Notes under the pieces: generated by a model
What the model was told of the DNA's origin: nothing
What the model saw: the letters and a program-made list of their open reading frames with translations, nothing else
Databases searched by the model: none
Program-made: the position numbers and the translations under genes
NCBI GenBank assembly: GCA_037445375.1
Contig: JBBIKS010000011.1
Span: 1-53,917, forward strand
Direction of reading: 5' to 3'
DNA from: DYHD01 sp037445375
GTDB taxonomy: Bacteria > Nitrospirota > Thermodesulfovibrionia > Thermodesulfovibrionales > Dissulfurispiraceae
Length of the DNA: 53,917 bases
Shown here: one piece after another, positions 26,059 through 35,105 of the stretch
Layout: each line of letters opens with the position of its first letter
How positions within the stretch are numbered: the first letter of the stretch is position 1

Positions 26059-26106
26059 TGTTCCTCCTCTTCTAGAGAAAAAGTATTAGTAAACGCCTAT
26101 TTATAA

Positions 26107-26206
26107 NNNNNNNNNNNNNNNNNNNNNNNNNNNNNNNNNNNNNNNNNNNNNNNNNNNNNNNNNNNNNNNNNNNNNNNNNNNNNNNNNNNNNNNNNNNNNN
26201 NNNNNN
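26107..26206. other. Assembly gap of 100 N between dnaN and dnaA
   Basis: Exactly 100 N bases are present, the convention for a gap of unknown size in many assemblies. The dnaA-dnaN spacer is partly missing, so promoter, oriC sites or a small gene could be hidden here. Confidence 0.98.
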
Positions 26207-26232
26207 AATAGAGCGCAGCTGCTCCATATTGT

Positions 26233-27573
26233 TTACTCTTTACTTATATTCAATCTTTTGGTGATAATCTCAACTGCCTTATTCACGTTTTCTTCCACCA
26301 TCCTTTTCTCTTCGACCTGCTTACAGGCATATATTACCGTTGCGTGTTCCTTTCCACCGAACAAATTTCCTATCTCAGATAGCGATAGATTTGTGTTATT
26401 TCTAGATAAATACATCGCTATTTGACGGGCATTTACTAAATCCTTCGTCCTCCTCTTTGATTTCAAGTCTTGCGCCTTTAACCCAAAATATTCACTAACC
26501 GCCTTTTGGATAGTTTCTACCGTTAGTGGTTTATCTTCGTCGGATATCTGTCCTTTTAAGACGGTCTTTGCCATCTCAAGACTTATAGGTATCTTTGTGA
26601 GGGATGAATAAGCTCCTAATTTTATTAGACACCCTTCAATATCCCTAATATTCGACTTAATTCTCGTTGCAAGGAAGTAGGCAACATCCTCAGGCATATA
26701 TATTTGCTCCTTCTCTGCTTTTTTATAGATGATAGCCATCTTAGTCTCTACCTCTGGCACTTGCACATCAACGATGAGTCCCATATTGAATCTTGATCTT
26801 AATCTATCTGTTATATCGGATATCTCAGATGGCGCTCTATCGCTCGATATAACTATCTGTTTCTGTCTTTCATACAACGCATTAAATGTATGAAAAAATT
26901 CTTCTTGAGTCGCTGTCTTATTAGCTATGAATTGAATATCATCAACAAGCAAGACATCGAGATTTCTATATTTCTCTTTGAATTCCGACATTTTATCATT
27001 TCTTAAAGAATATACAACCTCATTTATAAACTGCTCAGATGAAAGATAACAAATTGATTTAGAAGAATTTATATCAATTATCAAATTTCCTATGGCATTC
27101 ATAAGATGTGTTTTACCTAAACCAACCCCGCCATATATGAAAAGCGGATTATATGAAAAACCCGGATTCTCAGCAACCTTTCTTGCGGCTGCATTTGCAA
27201 GCTGATTTGAATTTCCTACTACAAATGTCTCAAAAGTGTACTTAGGATTTAAATAAATACCCCTCTCAGAAAGCCAGTCTCTTCTATTTTGAAGCGACCT
27301 AATAGTGGTTTTAACTCTTACATCCTCTTTCTCTGCAATCGTATATTCGATCTTTAATGGCTGATTTACAATATCACCTATTATCCCTTCTAAGGTATTA
27401 GGATAAAAATCATCAATCCACTCTTTAAAAAACCTATTAGGTATCTCTATTACCGCGCATGTATCATCTATATTTATTAACTTCATTGGTTTAAACCATA
27501 GATCAAATACGCTGTTTCCAACCTTTTCTTCTATTTTTTGAGAGGCATTCTTCCAGATACTTTCTAATTTCAT
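26233..27573 (-). CDS. dnaA: Chromosomal replication initiator DnaA
   Basis: DnaA is the AAA+ protein that opens the origin. The 446-residue product has domain I (1-85), a short linker, Walker A GGVGLGKT (about 149), Walker B LLVDDIQFI (about 210), the sensor and box motifs, and the domain IV helix-turn-helix DNA signature GGKEHATVIYACKQVE. In E. coli the equivalent reads GGRDHTTV; Ala replaces the first Thr of the pair, leaving the helix otherwise normal. It is on the minus strand directly upstream of dnaN and downstream of prfB. Confidence 0.96.
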   Translation of the reverse strand: MKLESIWKNASQKIEEKVGNSVFDLWFKPMKLINIDDTCAVIEIPNRFFKEWIDDFYPNTLEGIIGDIVNQPLKIEYTIAEKEDVRVKTTIRSLQNRRDWLSERGIYLNPKYTFETFVVGNSNQLANAAARKVAENPGFSYNPLFIYGGVGLGKTHLMNAIGNLIIDINSSKSICYLSSEQFINEVVYSLRNDKMSEFKEKYRNLDVLLVDDIQFIANKTATQEEFFHTFNALYERQKQIVISSDRAPSEISDITDRLRSRFNMGLIVDVQVPEVETKMAIIYKKAEKEQIYMPEDVAYFLATRIKSNIRDIEGCLIKLGAYSSLTKIPISLEMAKTVLKGQISDEDKPLTVETIQKAVSEYFGLKAQDLKSKRRTKDLVNARQIAMYLSRNNTNLSLSEIGNLFGGKEHATVIYACKQVEEKRMVEENVNKAVEIITKRLNISKE

Positions 27574-27930
27574 TTTTTTATAATTTCAATGGTTTATCGC
27601 AACTTTTTTCAAAATAGGATACATTTTAAACATATTATTAACAATTGTTAATAACCTTATAATTTGAATTTGCAAACTATAAAACACCAGTTAAAGAGGT
27701 TTCAATAAAATATTATTCATGCTTTATCTAAACTTTCTGAACAAAAAAGGTTATTAAAAAAAATAAATTTACATCTACATTCACAATAAACTTCTCTATT
27801 AAACAAGGGCTTAAAAAATTTACAAACATTTAAACCATCTTTACTATAACTATTAAGAAAATTTTTAAAATAAATAATAATAGATAAAGATTTAAAATTC
27901 AACAAAATAAAATGGTATAATTTTACCCAA
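27574..27930. other. A+T-rich spacer between prfB and dnaA (possible replication origin)
   Basis: About 350 bases are strongly A+T rich (roughly 80% by eye), with no credible gene. TTAACAATTGTTAA (about 27637-27652) is a palindrome. The region upstream of dnaA is a common oriC site and an A+T-rich unwinding element would fit, but I find no exact TTATNCACA DnaA boxes on either strand, so the origin assignment is weak. The dnaA promoter must lie here. Confidence 0.35.
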
Positions 27931-29032
27931 TTATGTTGGCAATCTAAGAAATGAAGTAATAAAAACATCAATCTCTCCATCAAGTACAGCATCCACATTA
28001 CCAACCTCTAATCCAGTCCTATGATCCTTTACAAGTCTATAGGGCTGTAAAATATATGATCTTATTTGATTGCCCCAAGAAATATCCTTTTTATCGCCTA
28101 CTATATTTTGAAGTTTTTTTTCTTTTTCCCTTAGATGCATATTATAAAGCTTTGATTTTACTATCTTTAAAGCTGTTGCCTTATTTCTAAGCTGAGACCT
28201 CTCACTTTGACATGCAACTACGATCCCCGAAGGTATATGTGTAATTCTAACGGCAGATGAAACTTTATTTATATGCTGACCCCCTGCGCCAGATGCCCTA
28301 AATGTGTCAATCTTTATATCATCTTCCCTAATTTCAATCTTTATATCATCTTTTATTTCAGGATAAACAAGGACGGCAGAAAATGATGTATGCCTCCTTT
28401 TATTTGCATCAAAAGGGGAGATTCTAACAAGTCTATGAACCCCAGCCTCAGCTTTTAAATATCCAAATGCAAATTCACCAGAGACTGTAAAGGTGACATC
28501 TTTTACACCTGCCTCGTCTCCGGGTTGAATATCTACTATTTCAGTCGTAAAACCGCGCTTGTCTGACCATTTCAGATACATTCGCATCAACATCTGTGCC
28601 CAGTCCTGACTTTCGACTCCACCAGCTCCTGGGTGTATTGTAACGATTGCGTTGTTCCTATCAGCTTCGCCGGAAAGGATAAGTCGGAGTTCTATATTAT
28701 CAAGTTTTTTCTTTAAATCTTCAATCTCTTGTTTAAAATCGCCCAAAAAAAGCTCACCTTCTTCTTCTTTAAGTATATTGAGTGAGTCTTCGAGGTAACA
28801 CACCTTTTTGAGGGATGTCTCGAGCGGCAAGATTATTTCTTGAATGTTCGCTTTTGCTTTCTGGAGCTCCATTAACCTTTCGGGCTTAGACCATATATCT
28901 CCTGATGAGAGTTCACTTTCTATTTTTGCTAATTCTTCTTTCTTTTTATCACAATCAAAGATAACCTCTTAAAAAATTAATGTTTTTTTTCAATTCTGCC
29001 AAATCTTCAATAAATTCTTTTTGTATTACCAT
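27931..29032 (-). CDS. prfB: Peptide chain release factor 2, programmed +1 frameshift
   Basis: RF2 ends translation at UGA and UAA. The gene begins at ATG 29032 (MVIQKEFIEDL...) and reads 25 codons to an in-frame TGA at 28957-28955. The site is AGAGGT, TAT, CTT, TGA: a Shine-Dalgarno-like element before a slippery CTTTGA, exactly the family's autoregulatory frameshift. After a +1 shift the frame continues from GAT (28956) to the stop at 27931-27933, giving 366 residues, as in E. coli. GAGGQHINK is the GGQ loop, and RISPFDAN contains the SPF anticodon-like motif. It lies immediately downstream of lnt on the same strand. Confidence 0.96.
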
Positions 29033-29064
29033 AAAATAGTTACCCCCAAATTCTTAAAAAGTAT

Positions 29065-29127
29065 AGGATTTATTGCCTCATGACGAATTATCAAGCAATA
29101 AACTGTCATGCGAGGGAATAAAATCCT
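29065..29127. repeat. 63-bp inverted repeat between prfB and lnt
   Basis: AGGATTTATTGCCTCATGAC at the left is matched inverted by GTCATGCGAGGGAATAAAATCC at the right with a few mismatches. This is a stem-loop in the gap upstream of prfB. It may be a diverged copy of a GTCATgCGAG-type hairpin repeat. Confidence 0.6.
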
Positions 29128-29256
29128 CAAAGCATGTTTAATGTTTTCTACATAAATTACTGCTAAACAGCATGGCAGTTTTCATTTTTAAAAGGTAGAT
29201 TTTATCTATAATTTATTATCGCTCTATAGAACCGTCGCAATAATTTAGTTAGAGCC

Positions 29257-29365
29257 CTTTTATAAACTCCCAATTGTAATGGTGAGCCCGTCGAACTATG
29301 AAATAAAAACAAAGATTGCATCACCCTCGATAGGCTCAGGATAACAAAAAGCAATTTATAAAGAG
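29257..29365. repeat. Diverged palindromic repeat 'GGTGAGCCCGTCGAAC' type
   Basis: GGTGAGCCCGTCGAAC (29281-29296) and CCCTCGATAGGCTCAGG (29324-29340) are diverged inverted arms, flanked by TTTATAAACTCCCAATTG and GCAATTTATAAAGAG. The arms resemble the hairpin GGTGAGCCTGTCGAACC / TTCGACAGGCTCAGG seen scattered in many bacterial genomes. Together with the 63-bp repeat it fills most of the 348-base prfB-lnt gap; no gene is seen in the rest. Confidence 0.5.
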
Positions 29366-29380
29366 ACACTAACTGGTTGT

Positions 29381-30961
29381 TCACAATTTTTTATAGAAGG
29401 AAATGAATAAAGTTATAGAGATGACGATACAGAGATATGAAAAGATATCCCCAAACCTTGTATATAAAGTCTGTGTTGTATCTTTTTTTATGTCTCTTAA
29501 CAAATAAGTTCTTTCAAAAAGCTTTGTTTTAGCAACAATATTGCCACTACTATCTATAAAACCGGAAATACCTGAATTTGCGGCTCTTATTACTGGTTTT
29601 CTGTTTTCGATCGCCCTAAATATAGCCATACTAAAATGTTGGTAAGGACCATGGGTATTACCGAACCAAGCATCATTGGTAATAGTAATAATAAAATCTC
29701 CTTCTTGAACAAAAAATTTTCTCACCATGCCAGGAAATATAATTTCATAGCAAATTAGAGTTGCAAAGCTACCGAAGGGTGTTACCGCTTTTATATAGGC
29801 ATCTCCTGGATGGTAGTCGCCAACACCATAGACCAGCTTATCAATGAAAAAAAGTATCGTTCTGAGCGGCACATATTCACCAAAAGGCACTAAATGAATT
29901 TTATCATATATGTATGAGACATTGCCATTTCGATTGAGCAAAACAGCGCTGTTAGAGAGTCTTTTTGTTTTTGAACCGATGTTTTCTTTAACTTCTTTTA
30001 CAAGAATACTCCCAAATAGCATATATGAGTGGAGTTCTTTTTGGAAAGATATTAAATCCTCAGTTAATGCCAAATCGTTCTGAAAAGAAAAGGGGAGAGC
30101 GGTTTCAGGCCATATGATAATATCAGGCGACGCGGAGGCAGCCTGCGAGGTTAATTCTTTGTAGGTGTGCAAGACAGATTTTTGATAGGAAATGTCCCAT
30201 TTTTTGTCTTGCTCGATATTTCCCTGAATGATGGCAGCTTTAATATTAGAGCCATTTCTATCCTGATGAAGCCTAAAAAATCCATATGAAAAGGTGAATA
30301 TGAAAATAAGAAATAGACATACAAAGCCACCCAAAGAGGCAAGAGACGAATAAAGCGGTCTCTCGGTCTTTTTTAGCTTAATAATAAAAATATCGGCAAT
30401 AGCTCCGTTGAAAGCTACGATTAGAAATGATATGCCATAAATACCGGTTATGTCAGCAATCTGAATAAGGGGAAGAAAATTATATTGGCTGTAGCCGAGG
30501 CTTGACCAAGGGAAACCTGTTAAGGCATAAGAACGAATAAATTCAAGAGATGCCCATAAACAGGGTGCTACAAGGAGTGCGGGAAGGTTGGTTTTTTTGA
30601 TAGCGATAGAATAAAGTAGGCAAAATATAGCAGTATAAAGGCTTAGGTAAAGTGATAATAAAAATACAAGAATAATACTGAAAATAAAAGGCATGGAACC
30701 ATATACATAAATTGCGTGATAAATCCAGTAAGTTGTGCTAAAGAAATAGACTACGCCCAGCAGAAGCCCAGCTTTGAAAGAAAATCGCCTTTCTTTATCG
30801 TAGAGGGACACGAGAACAGGCGCAAGGGCAAACCAGGCAAGGAAATAAAAATCCATATCAGGGAAGGACAGAAACAGAAGAAATCCTGAAAAAATAAACG
30901 GTATATAGCTTCCTCTAATAGTAGAAAAATCTTTAATTTTATTATTTGGGTTAAAGAACAT
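29381..30961 (-). CDS. lnt: Apolipoprotein N-acyltransferase
   Basis: Lnt adds the third acyl chain to lipoproteins at the periplasmic face of the inner membrane. From ATG 30961 the product is 526 residues, the usual size. It has an N-terminal block of membrane helices (about 10-210) and a nitrilase domain with catalytic Glu in WPETALPF (about 283), Lys in YDKIHLVPFGEYVP (about 348) and Cys in LICYEIIFPG (about 400). A much longer in-frame extension (to 31222) would overlap the divergent kdsB gene and lacks resemblance to Lnt. It needs a lipoprotein-making partner (lgt, lspA) not in this window. Confidence 0.93.
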   Translation of the reverse strand: MFFNPNNKIKDFSTIRGSYIPFIFSGFLLFLSFPDMDFYFLAWFALAPVLVSLYDKERRFSFKAGLLLGVVYFFSTTYWIYHAIYVYGSMPFIFSIILVFLLSLYLSLYTAIFCLLYSIAIKKTNLPALLVAPCLWASLEFIRSYALTGFPWSSLGYSQYNFLPLIQIADITGIYGISFLIVAFNGAIADIFIIKLKKTERPLYSSLASLGGFVCLFLIFIFTFSYGFFRLHQDRNGSNIKAAIIQGNIEQDKKWDISYQKSVLHTYKELTSQAASASPDIIIWPETALPFSFQNDLALTEDLISFQKELHSYMLFGSILVKEVKENIGSKTKRLSNSAVLLNRNGNVSYIYDKIHLVPFGEYVPLRTILFFIDKLVYGVGDYHPGDAYIKAVTPFGSFATLICYEIIFPGMVRKFFVQEGDFIITITNDAWFGNTHGPYQHFSMAIFRAIENRKPVIRAANSGISGFIDSSGNIVAKTKLFERTYLLRDIKKDTTQTLYTRFGDIFSYLCIVISITLFISFYKKL

Positions 30962-31027
30962 AAGAAGAATTAAACAGCCTCCAATTTGGACAAATCTGGG
31001 TCTGATTATGGTATCATAAAAACATAT

Positions 31028-31810
31028 ATGCCTGCTATTGTTATTATACCCTGTCGTTATGCATCGACCCGCTTTCCGGGGAAACCCCTTCAGTCTCTGC
31101 TTGGCAAGCCGCTGATACAGCATGTATATGAGAGGGCAGGTAACGCAAAGAAAATCAATGGGATATTTGTAGCAACAGACGATCAGGAGATATTTGAGGC
31201 GGTTAAGGGTTTTGGCGGGCAAGCTGTGATGACCTCAGCGGCACATAAATCTGGTACTGACAGGATTACAGAAGCCCTTTTGAAGATAGAAAAGACAGAT
31301 GAAAACGCAAAAGTGGCCGATATTATTGTTAATGTTCAGGGAGATGAACCAATGATAATGCCAGAGATGGTGGATGATGTTGTTGAATTGATGAATGATA
31401 TAAGGGCGAGCATAGGAACGCTTGCCAGAAAGATAGATAAATCAGATGATATAACAGATCCGAATGTTGTCAAGGTTGTTTTTGATAAGGATAGTTTTGC
31501 CTTATATTTTTCGAGATCGCCCATACCCTTTCATAGAGATATTTCATGGCGGGATGGAGTTAAATTAAGCAATCTAAGCAAGTTCAATATGTTCAAACAT
31601 GTAGGAATATATGCATATCGCAGGGAATCCCTGCTTAAATTTACCAGCCTGCCTAACTCACCTCTTGAAGAAGCGGAAAAGCTTGAACAACTAAGGGCGC
31701 TTGAAAATAGTTTTAAAATTAAGGTAAAAATAACTCCATATGAATCAATCGGCGTTGATACGCCGGAAGACCTTGAAAGGGTGAAGAAATGTCTAAGTAT
31801 ATCTTCATAA
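31028..31810 (+). CDS. kdsB: 3-deoxy-manno-octulosonate cytidylyltransferase (CMP-Kdo synthetase)
   Basis: KdsB makes CMP-Kdo from CTP and Kdo for LPS inner core. The 260-residue product starts at ATG 31028, where homology begins (PAIVIIPCRYASTRFPGKPL). Further signatures are VNVQGDEP (metal and CTP binding), YFSRSPIPF, and GIYAYRRESLLKF. The open frame runs further upstream but that part is not conserved. It overlaps the next gene, pyrG, by 22 bases, so supply of CTP and its use for Kdo are encoded together. Divergent from lnt with a 66-base gap holding both promoters. Confidence 0.95.
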   Translation: MPAIVIIPCRYASTRFPGKPLQSLLGKPLIQHVYERAGNAKKINGIFVATDDQEIFEAVKGFGGQAVMTSAAHKSGTDRITEALLKIEKTDENAKVADIIVNVQGDEPMIMPEMVDDVVELMNDIRASIGTLARKIDKSDDITDPNVVKVVFDKDSFALYFSRSPIPFHRDISWRDGVKLSNLSKFNMFKHVGIYAYRRESLLKFTSLPNSPLEEAEKLEQLRALENSFKIKVKITPYESIGVDTPEDLERVKKCLSISS

Positions 31811-33432
31811 CAGGTGGGGTAGTGTCGGCCTTGGGAAAAGGGATAGCTGCTTCAGCAATCGGGGCGCTTTTGGAGGCAAAAGGGCTGAAGGTATCAATTC
31901 AGAAATTAGACCCTTATATAAACATAGATCCCGGAACCCTTAGCCCCTTCGAACACGGAGAGGTATATGTTACTGATGACGGATGCGAGACCGACCTCGA
32001 TCTTGGTCATTACGAGAGGTTTACGAGTCACAAGACTTCTGTGTCCAATAACTATACATCCGGAAAAATTTATCATAATGTAATAACAAAAGAGAGAAGG
32101 GGGGATTATTTAGGCAATACCGTTCAAGTAGTTCCACACATAACAGATGAGATAAGGCGGGCAATTAAATCTGCTGTTACCACTGCAACCGATATATTGA
32201 TTGTAGAGATTGGCGGCACAGTTGGTGACATAGAAAGCCTCCCTTTTCTTGAAGCGATAAGGCAGTTTAGATATGATGTGGGCAGGGAAAATGTGATTTA
32301 TATTCACCTGACCCTTGTGCCATATATTAAAACCGCAGGGGAACTCAAAACAAAGCCTACCCAGCACAGCGTTAAAGATCTCAGAGAAATTGGCATCCAG
32401 CCCGATATACTTTTATGCAGGTCTGATGTGCTCCTACCACAGGATATGAAGAGAAAAATAGCAATACATTGCAATACTGATATAGATGCAGTTATATCCG
32501 CCCTTGATGTAGAGACCGTCTATGAGGTTCCTCTCCAATATAAAGCAGAAAATCTTGATAAGGTGATAGAAAAAAAACTATCTCTTGATATTCGTGAACC
32601 GGATTTATCCATCTGGTATGATGTTGTCACCAAGATAAAGAATCCTGAAACAGAGACTCTTATAGCTATAGTTGGTAAATATGTTGGACTCAAGGATGCA
32701 TATAAGAGTCTTATGGAAGCCCTTTCACATGGCGGCATTGCTAATAATGCGCGAGTTAAATTGCTTTGGGTGGACTCTGAAGATATAGAGCGTAAGGGCG
32801 TAGAAAGGCTTTTATCAGACGTTGACGGCATTCTCGTTCCGGGAGGTTTTGGGAGCAGGGGAATAGAAGGGAAAATCGAGGCAGTTAAATATGCGAGATT
32901 GAAACAAATACCTTTCTTCGGTATATGTCTTGGGATGCAGTGCGCAGTGATAGAAATAAGCCGTAATGTATGCAATCTCAACGCAAACAGTATGGAATTT
33001 GAACCTAATACAGAGCATCCCGTCATCTATCTAATGGAAAGCTGGTATAATCATAGAACAGGGAATCTTGAAAAGAGGTCATTTGAATCTGAAAAAGGTG
33101 GAACTATGAGGCTCGGGGCATATCCATGCATCCTTAAAGATTCAACGAATGCCTTTGAAGCATACGGTAAAAAGGAGATATCAGAAAGGCACAGACACAG
33201 ATACGAATTCAATAATGCTTATAGAGAAGCACTTTCTAAATGCGGGCTTGTTGTTATAAGTGGTGTTTCGCCCGATGATGAATTAGTCGAGATTATAGAA
33301 CTCAAGGATCACCCATGGTTTCTGGGCTGTCAGTTTCATCCTGAATTCAAATCAAGACCGACAGAGCCTCATCCTCTCTTCAGGGCATTTATCGATGCAT
33401 CACTGAAGGCACAACGTTCATTATTTGTATAG
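31789..33432 (+). CDS. pyrG: CTP synthase
   Basis: PyrG converts UTP to CTP using glutamine. The 547-residue protein has the amidoligase domain beginning YIFITGGVVSALGKGIAAS, with the nucleotide-binding GTVGDIES, and a C-terminal class-I glutaminase with catalytic Cys in FFGICLGMQCAVIE and His and Glu in GCQFHPEF. The length is that of the family. Its start overlaps kdsB by 22 bases, and its stop is 14 bases from the SGNH hydrolase gene, so the three form one unit. Confidence 0.97.
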   Translation: MSKYIFITGGVVSALGKGIAASAIGALLEAKGLKVSIQKLDPYINIDPGTLSPFEHGEVYVTDDGCETDLDLGHYERFTSHKTSVSNNYTSGKIYHNVITKERRGDYLGNTVQVVPHITDEIRRAIKSAVTTATDILIVEIGGTVGDIESLPFLEAIRQFRYDVGRENVIYIHLTLVPYIKTAGELKTKPTQHSVKDLREIGIQPDILLCRSDVLLPQDMKRKIAIHCNTDIDAVISALDVETVYEVPLQYKAENLDKVIEKKLSLDIREPDLSIWYDVVTKIKNPETETLIAIVGKYVGLKDAYKSLMEALSHGGIANNARVKLLWVDSEDIERKGVERLLSDVDGILVPGGFGSRGIEGKIEAVKYARLKQIPFFGICLGMQCAVIEISRNVCNLNANSMEFEPNTEHPVIYLMESWYNHRTGNLEKRSFESEKGGTMRLGAYPCILKDSTNAFEAYGKKEISERHRHRYEFNNAYREALSKCGLVVISGVSPDDELVEIIELKDHPWFLGCQFHPEFKSRPTEPHPLFRAFIDASLKAQRSLFV

Positions 33433-33446
33433 AAGAGAGACAATCA

Positions 33447-33986
33447 ATGAGAAGAACAATAGTATTTATAGGAGATTCACTTACAGAATTTTATGATTGG
33501 GAGAGGCGGTTTCCCCAGCATGAAGTATTAAATCTTGGCATTTCTGGTGAAAGGGTTGAGGAGTTTTACGAAAGGCTGCCGAGGGTAATATCTAAAATCA
33601 AGGAAGCCGACTTTATTTTTATAATGACTGGCATAAACAATATAGCAATGGAAGATTTCAATGTGATCGGAGCTTATAGAGGGATTATTGCGACCTTGAC
33701 TTCTAACTATACAAACTCCACAATTGTTGTGCAAAGCATCTTGCCCGTTGCTTTATATTGGATAGACAACTTACTGATAAAGTCTATAAATATGACACTG
33801 AAGGAGATATCTGAAAAACATAAGGCAAAATATCTCGATATCTACAGTCTTTTTATAGACAGCAATAGCAAAGCAAACCGATTATACCTGCTTGATGACG
33901 GGGTGCATATAAGCGATAAAGGGTATCTGGTGTGGTCTCAAGCGGTTGAAGAGTATATAAAAAATAAGATTACTCTTTCTATATAA
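33447..33986 (+). CDS. SGNH/GDSL-family hydrolase (esterase-like)
   Basis: The 179-residue protein has the four SGNH blocks: block I IGDSLTE (nucleophile Ser), block II GISGERV (Gly), block III GINNIA (Asn), and block V DDGVHIS with the Asp and His of the triad. No signal peptide is visible, so it probably acts in the cytoplasm. Family members are esterases, lipases or acetylhydrolases. The substrate is unknown, and proximity to envelope-sugar genes hints at an acyl or acetyl ester of a polysaccharide precursor. It starts 14 bases after pyrG. Confidence 0.82.
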   Translation: MRRTIVFIGDSLTEFYDWERRFPQHEVLNLGISGERVEEFYERLPRVISKIKEADFIFIMTGINNIAMEDFNVIGAYRGIIATLTSNYTNSTIVVQSILPVALYWIDNLLIKSINMTLKEISEKHKAKYLDIYSLFIDSNSKANRLYLLDDGVHISDKGYLVWSQAVEEYIKNKITLSI

Positions 33987-34107
33987 GGTGGCGTTTGAGC
34001 AGAGAGATTTCCTTAAGGAAGCCCCGAAAGGCAAGCAGCTTATTGATACCCAGCGGTCTTGTCTCAGGGTTCTTCATGTTTTCAATCACTATTTTTCGGT
34101 CATACAT
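33979..34107 (-). CDS. Candidate small ORF on the opposite strand
   Basis: ATG 34107 opens a 42-codon frame (starts MYDRKIVIENMKNPETRPLG) on the minus strand in the gap between the SGNH hydrolase and glycosyltransferase genes, overlapping the former by 8 bases. The DNA here is less A+T rich than its surroundings. No ribosome site is visible, and I recognise no family. It could be a remnant of a lost gene or pure chance. Confidence 0.2.
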   Translation of the reverse strand: MYDRKIVIENMKNPETRPLGINKLLAFRGFLKEISLLKRHLI

Positions 34108-34136
34108 TTTTTAAGACTTTATGAATAAAGTTGCTT

Positions 34137-34142
34137 TATAAT
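34137..34142 (+). promoter_or_regulatory. Possible -10 box for the rhamnose cluster
   Basis: A perfect TATAAT lies 28 bases before the GTG start at 34170 and inside the longer open frame that would start at 34131. The matching -35 (TTAAGA, about 20 bases upstream) is poor. It is a weak prediction that supports the shorter start. Confidence 0.3.
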
Positions 34143-34169
34143 ACTACCAAAAATCTAAGAGAAGTTGTT

Positions 34170-35105
34170 GTGTCTATTAGCGTAATCATACCGACTCTTA
34201 ATGCTGAAAAATATATATTTTCACTCTTAACCAATATCTGGGCTCAAAATCTTAAACCCTCAGAGATTTTGGTTATTGATTCTTCATCTGATGATAATAC
34301 CGGAAGCATAGCAGAAAGTCTAAAAGCAAGGGTTATCAGGATAAGCAGGGAGGCTTTTGATCACGGCGGCACACGCAACCTTGCTATAAAAAAATCATGC
34401 GGCGAAATTATAGTGCTTTTGACGCAGGATGCCCAGCCCTTTAATAGTTATTTTATTGAAACCCTTATCAGTCCTCTCAAAGATGACTCAATTGCCCTTT
34501 CATACGGAAGGCAGGTGCCACGGAATGATGCTGATCCAATTGAAAGGTTTGTGAGGCAATTCAATTATCCTGAAGAATCAATAATTAAAGACATTAATAA
34601 AATTCCGATTTTAGGCATAAAGACATTTTTCTGCTCAAATGTTTGTTCTGCAATTAGGAGGAAGGAGTTTGTGGAGGTAGGTGGGTTTCCAGAGAATATC
34701 ATAATGAATGAAGACATGGTATTGGCAGCCAAACTAATTTTCAAAGGTTATAAAATTGCTTATCAGTCCTCAGCTCTCGTATTGCATTCTCATAATTACA
34801 GATTGAAAGAACAGTTTCAGAGATATTTCGATATAGGCGTATCCATAAGCAGAAACAAGTGGCTTCTGAAAAACATTAAAACAGAAAGCGAAGGCATAAG
34901 GTTAATAAAGGAACAGACAAAATATCTAATAGCCGAAAAAAAGTTTTCTTTTATATTATATGGATTCTTGCAGGCTATGATGAAATACTCTGGATACCGT
35001 CTCGGCATGGCAGAAGAGAAACTGCCGCTAAAATTAAAAAGAAGCTTCAGTATGCATAAAGGTTTCTGGAAGTATAAAAATACTGCGTTTCAGGAGGCTG
35101 CGTGA
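34170..35105 (+). CDS. Glycosyltransferase family 2 (rhamnosyltransferase-like)
   Basis: The 311-residue GT-A enzyme starts SISVIIPTLNAEKYI, has the nucleotide-sugar motif VIDSSSDDNT and the DxD-like segment TQDAQP (about residue 90), and the acceptor-site segment NEDMVLAAKLIFKG (about 190), as in RfbN/RfbF-type rhamnosyltransferases. GTG 34170 is preferred over TTG 34131 because homology starts here and AAGAGAAG lies about 5 bases upstream. It opens the dTDP-rhamnose operon: its stop overlaps the rmlA GTG start by 4 bases, so the donor sugar is probably dTDP-L-rhamnose. Confidence 0.88.
   Translation: MSISVIIPTLNAEKYIFSLLTNIWAQNLKPSEILVIDSSSDDNTGSIAESLKARVIRISREAFDHGGTRNLAIKKSCGEIIVLLTQDAQPFNSYFIETLISPLKDDSIALSYGRQVPRNDADPIERFVRQFNYPEESIIKDINKIPILGIKTFFCSNVCSAIRRKEFVEVGGFPENIIMNEDMVLAAKLIFKGYKIAYQSSALVLHSHNYRLKEQFQRYFDIGVSISRNKWLLKNIKTESEGIRLIKEQTKYLIAEKKFSFILYGFLQAMMKYSGYRLGMAEEKLPLKLKRSFSMHKGFWKYKNTAFQEAA

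Noticed and set aside
30962..31222. 87-residue N-terminal extension of Lnt
   Set aside because: It overlaps the start of the divergent kdsB gene, and known Lnt proteins begin at about the chosen Met.
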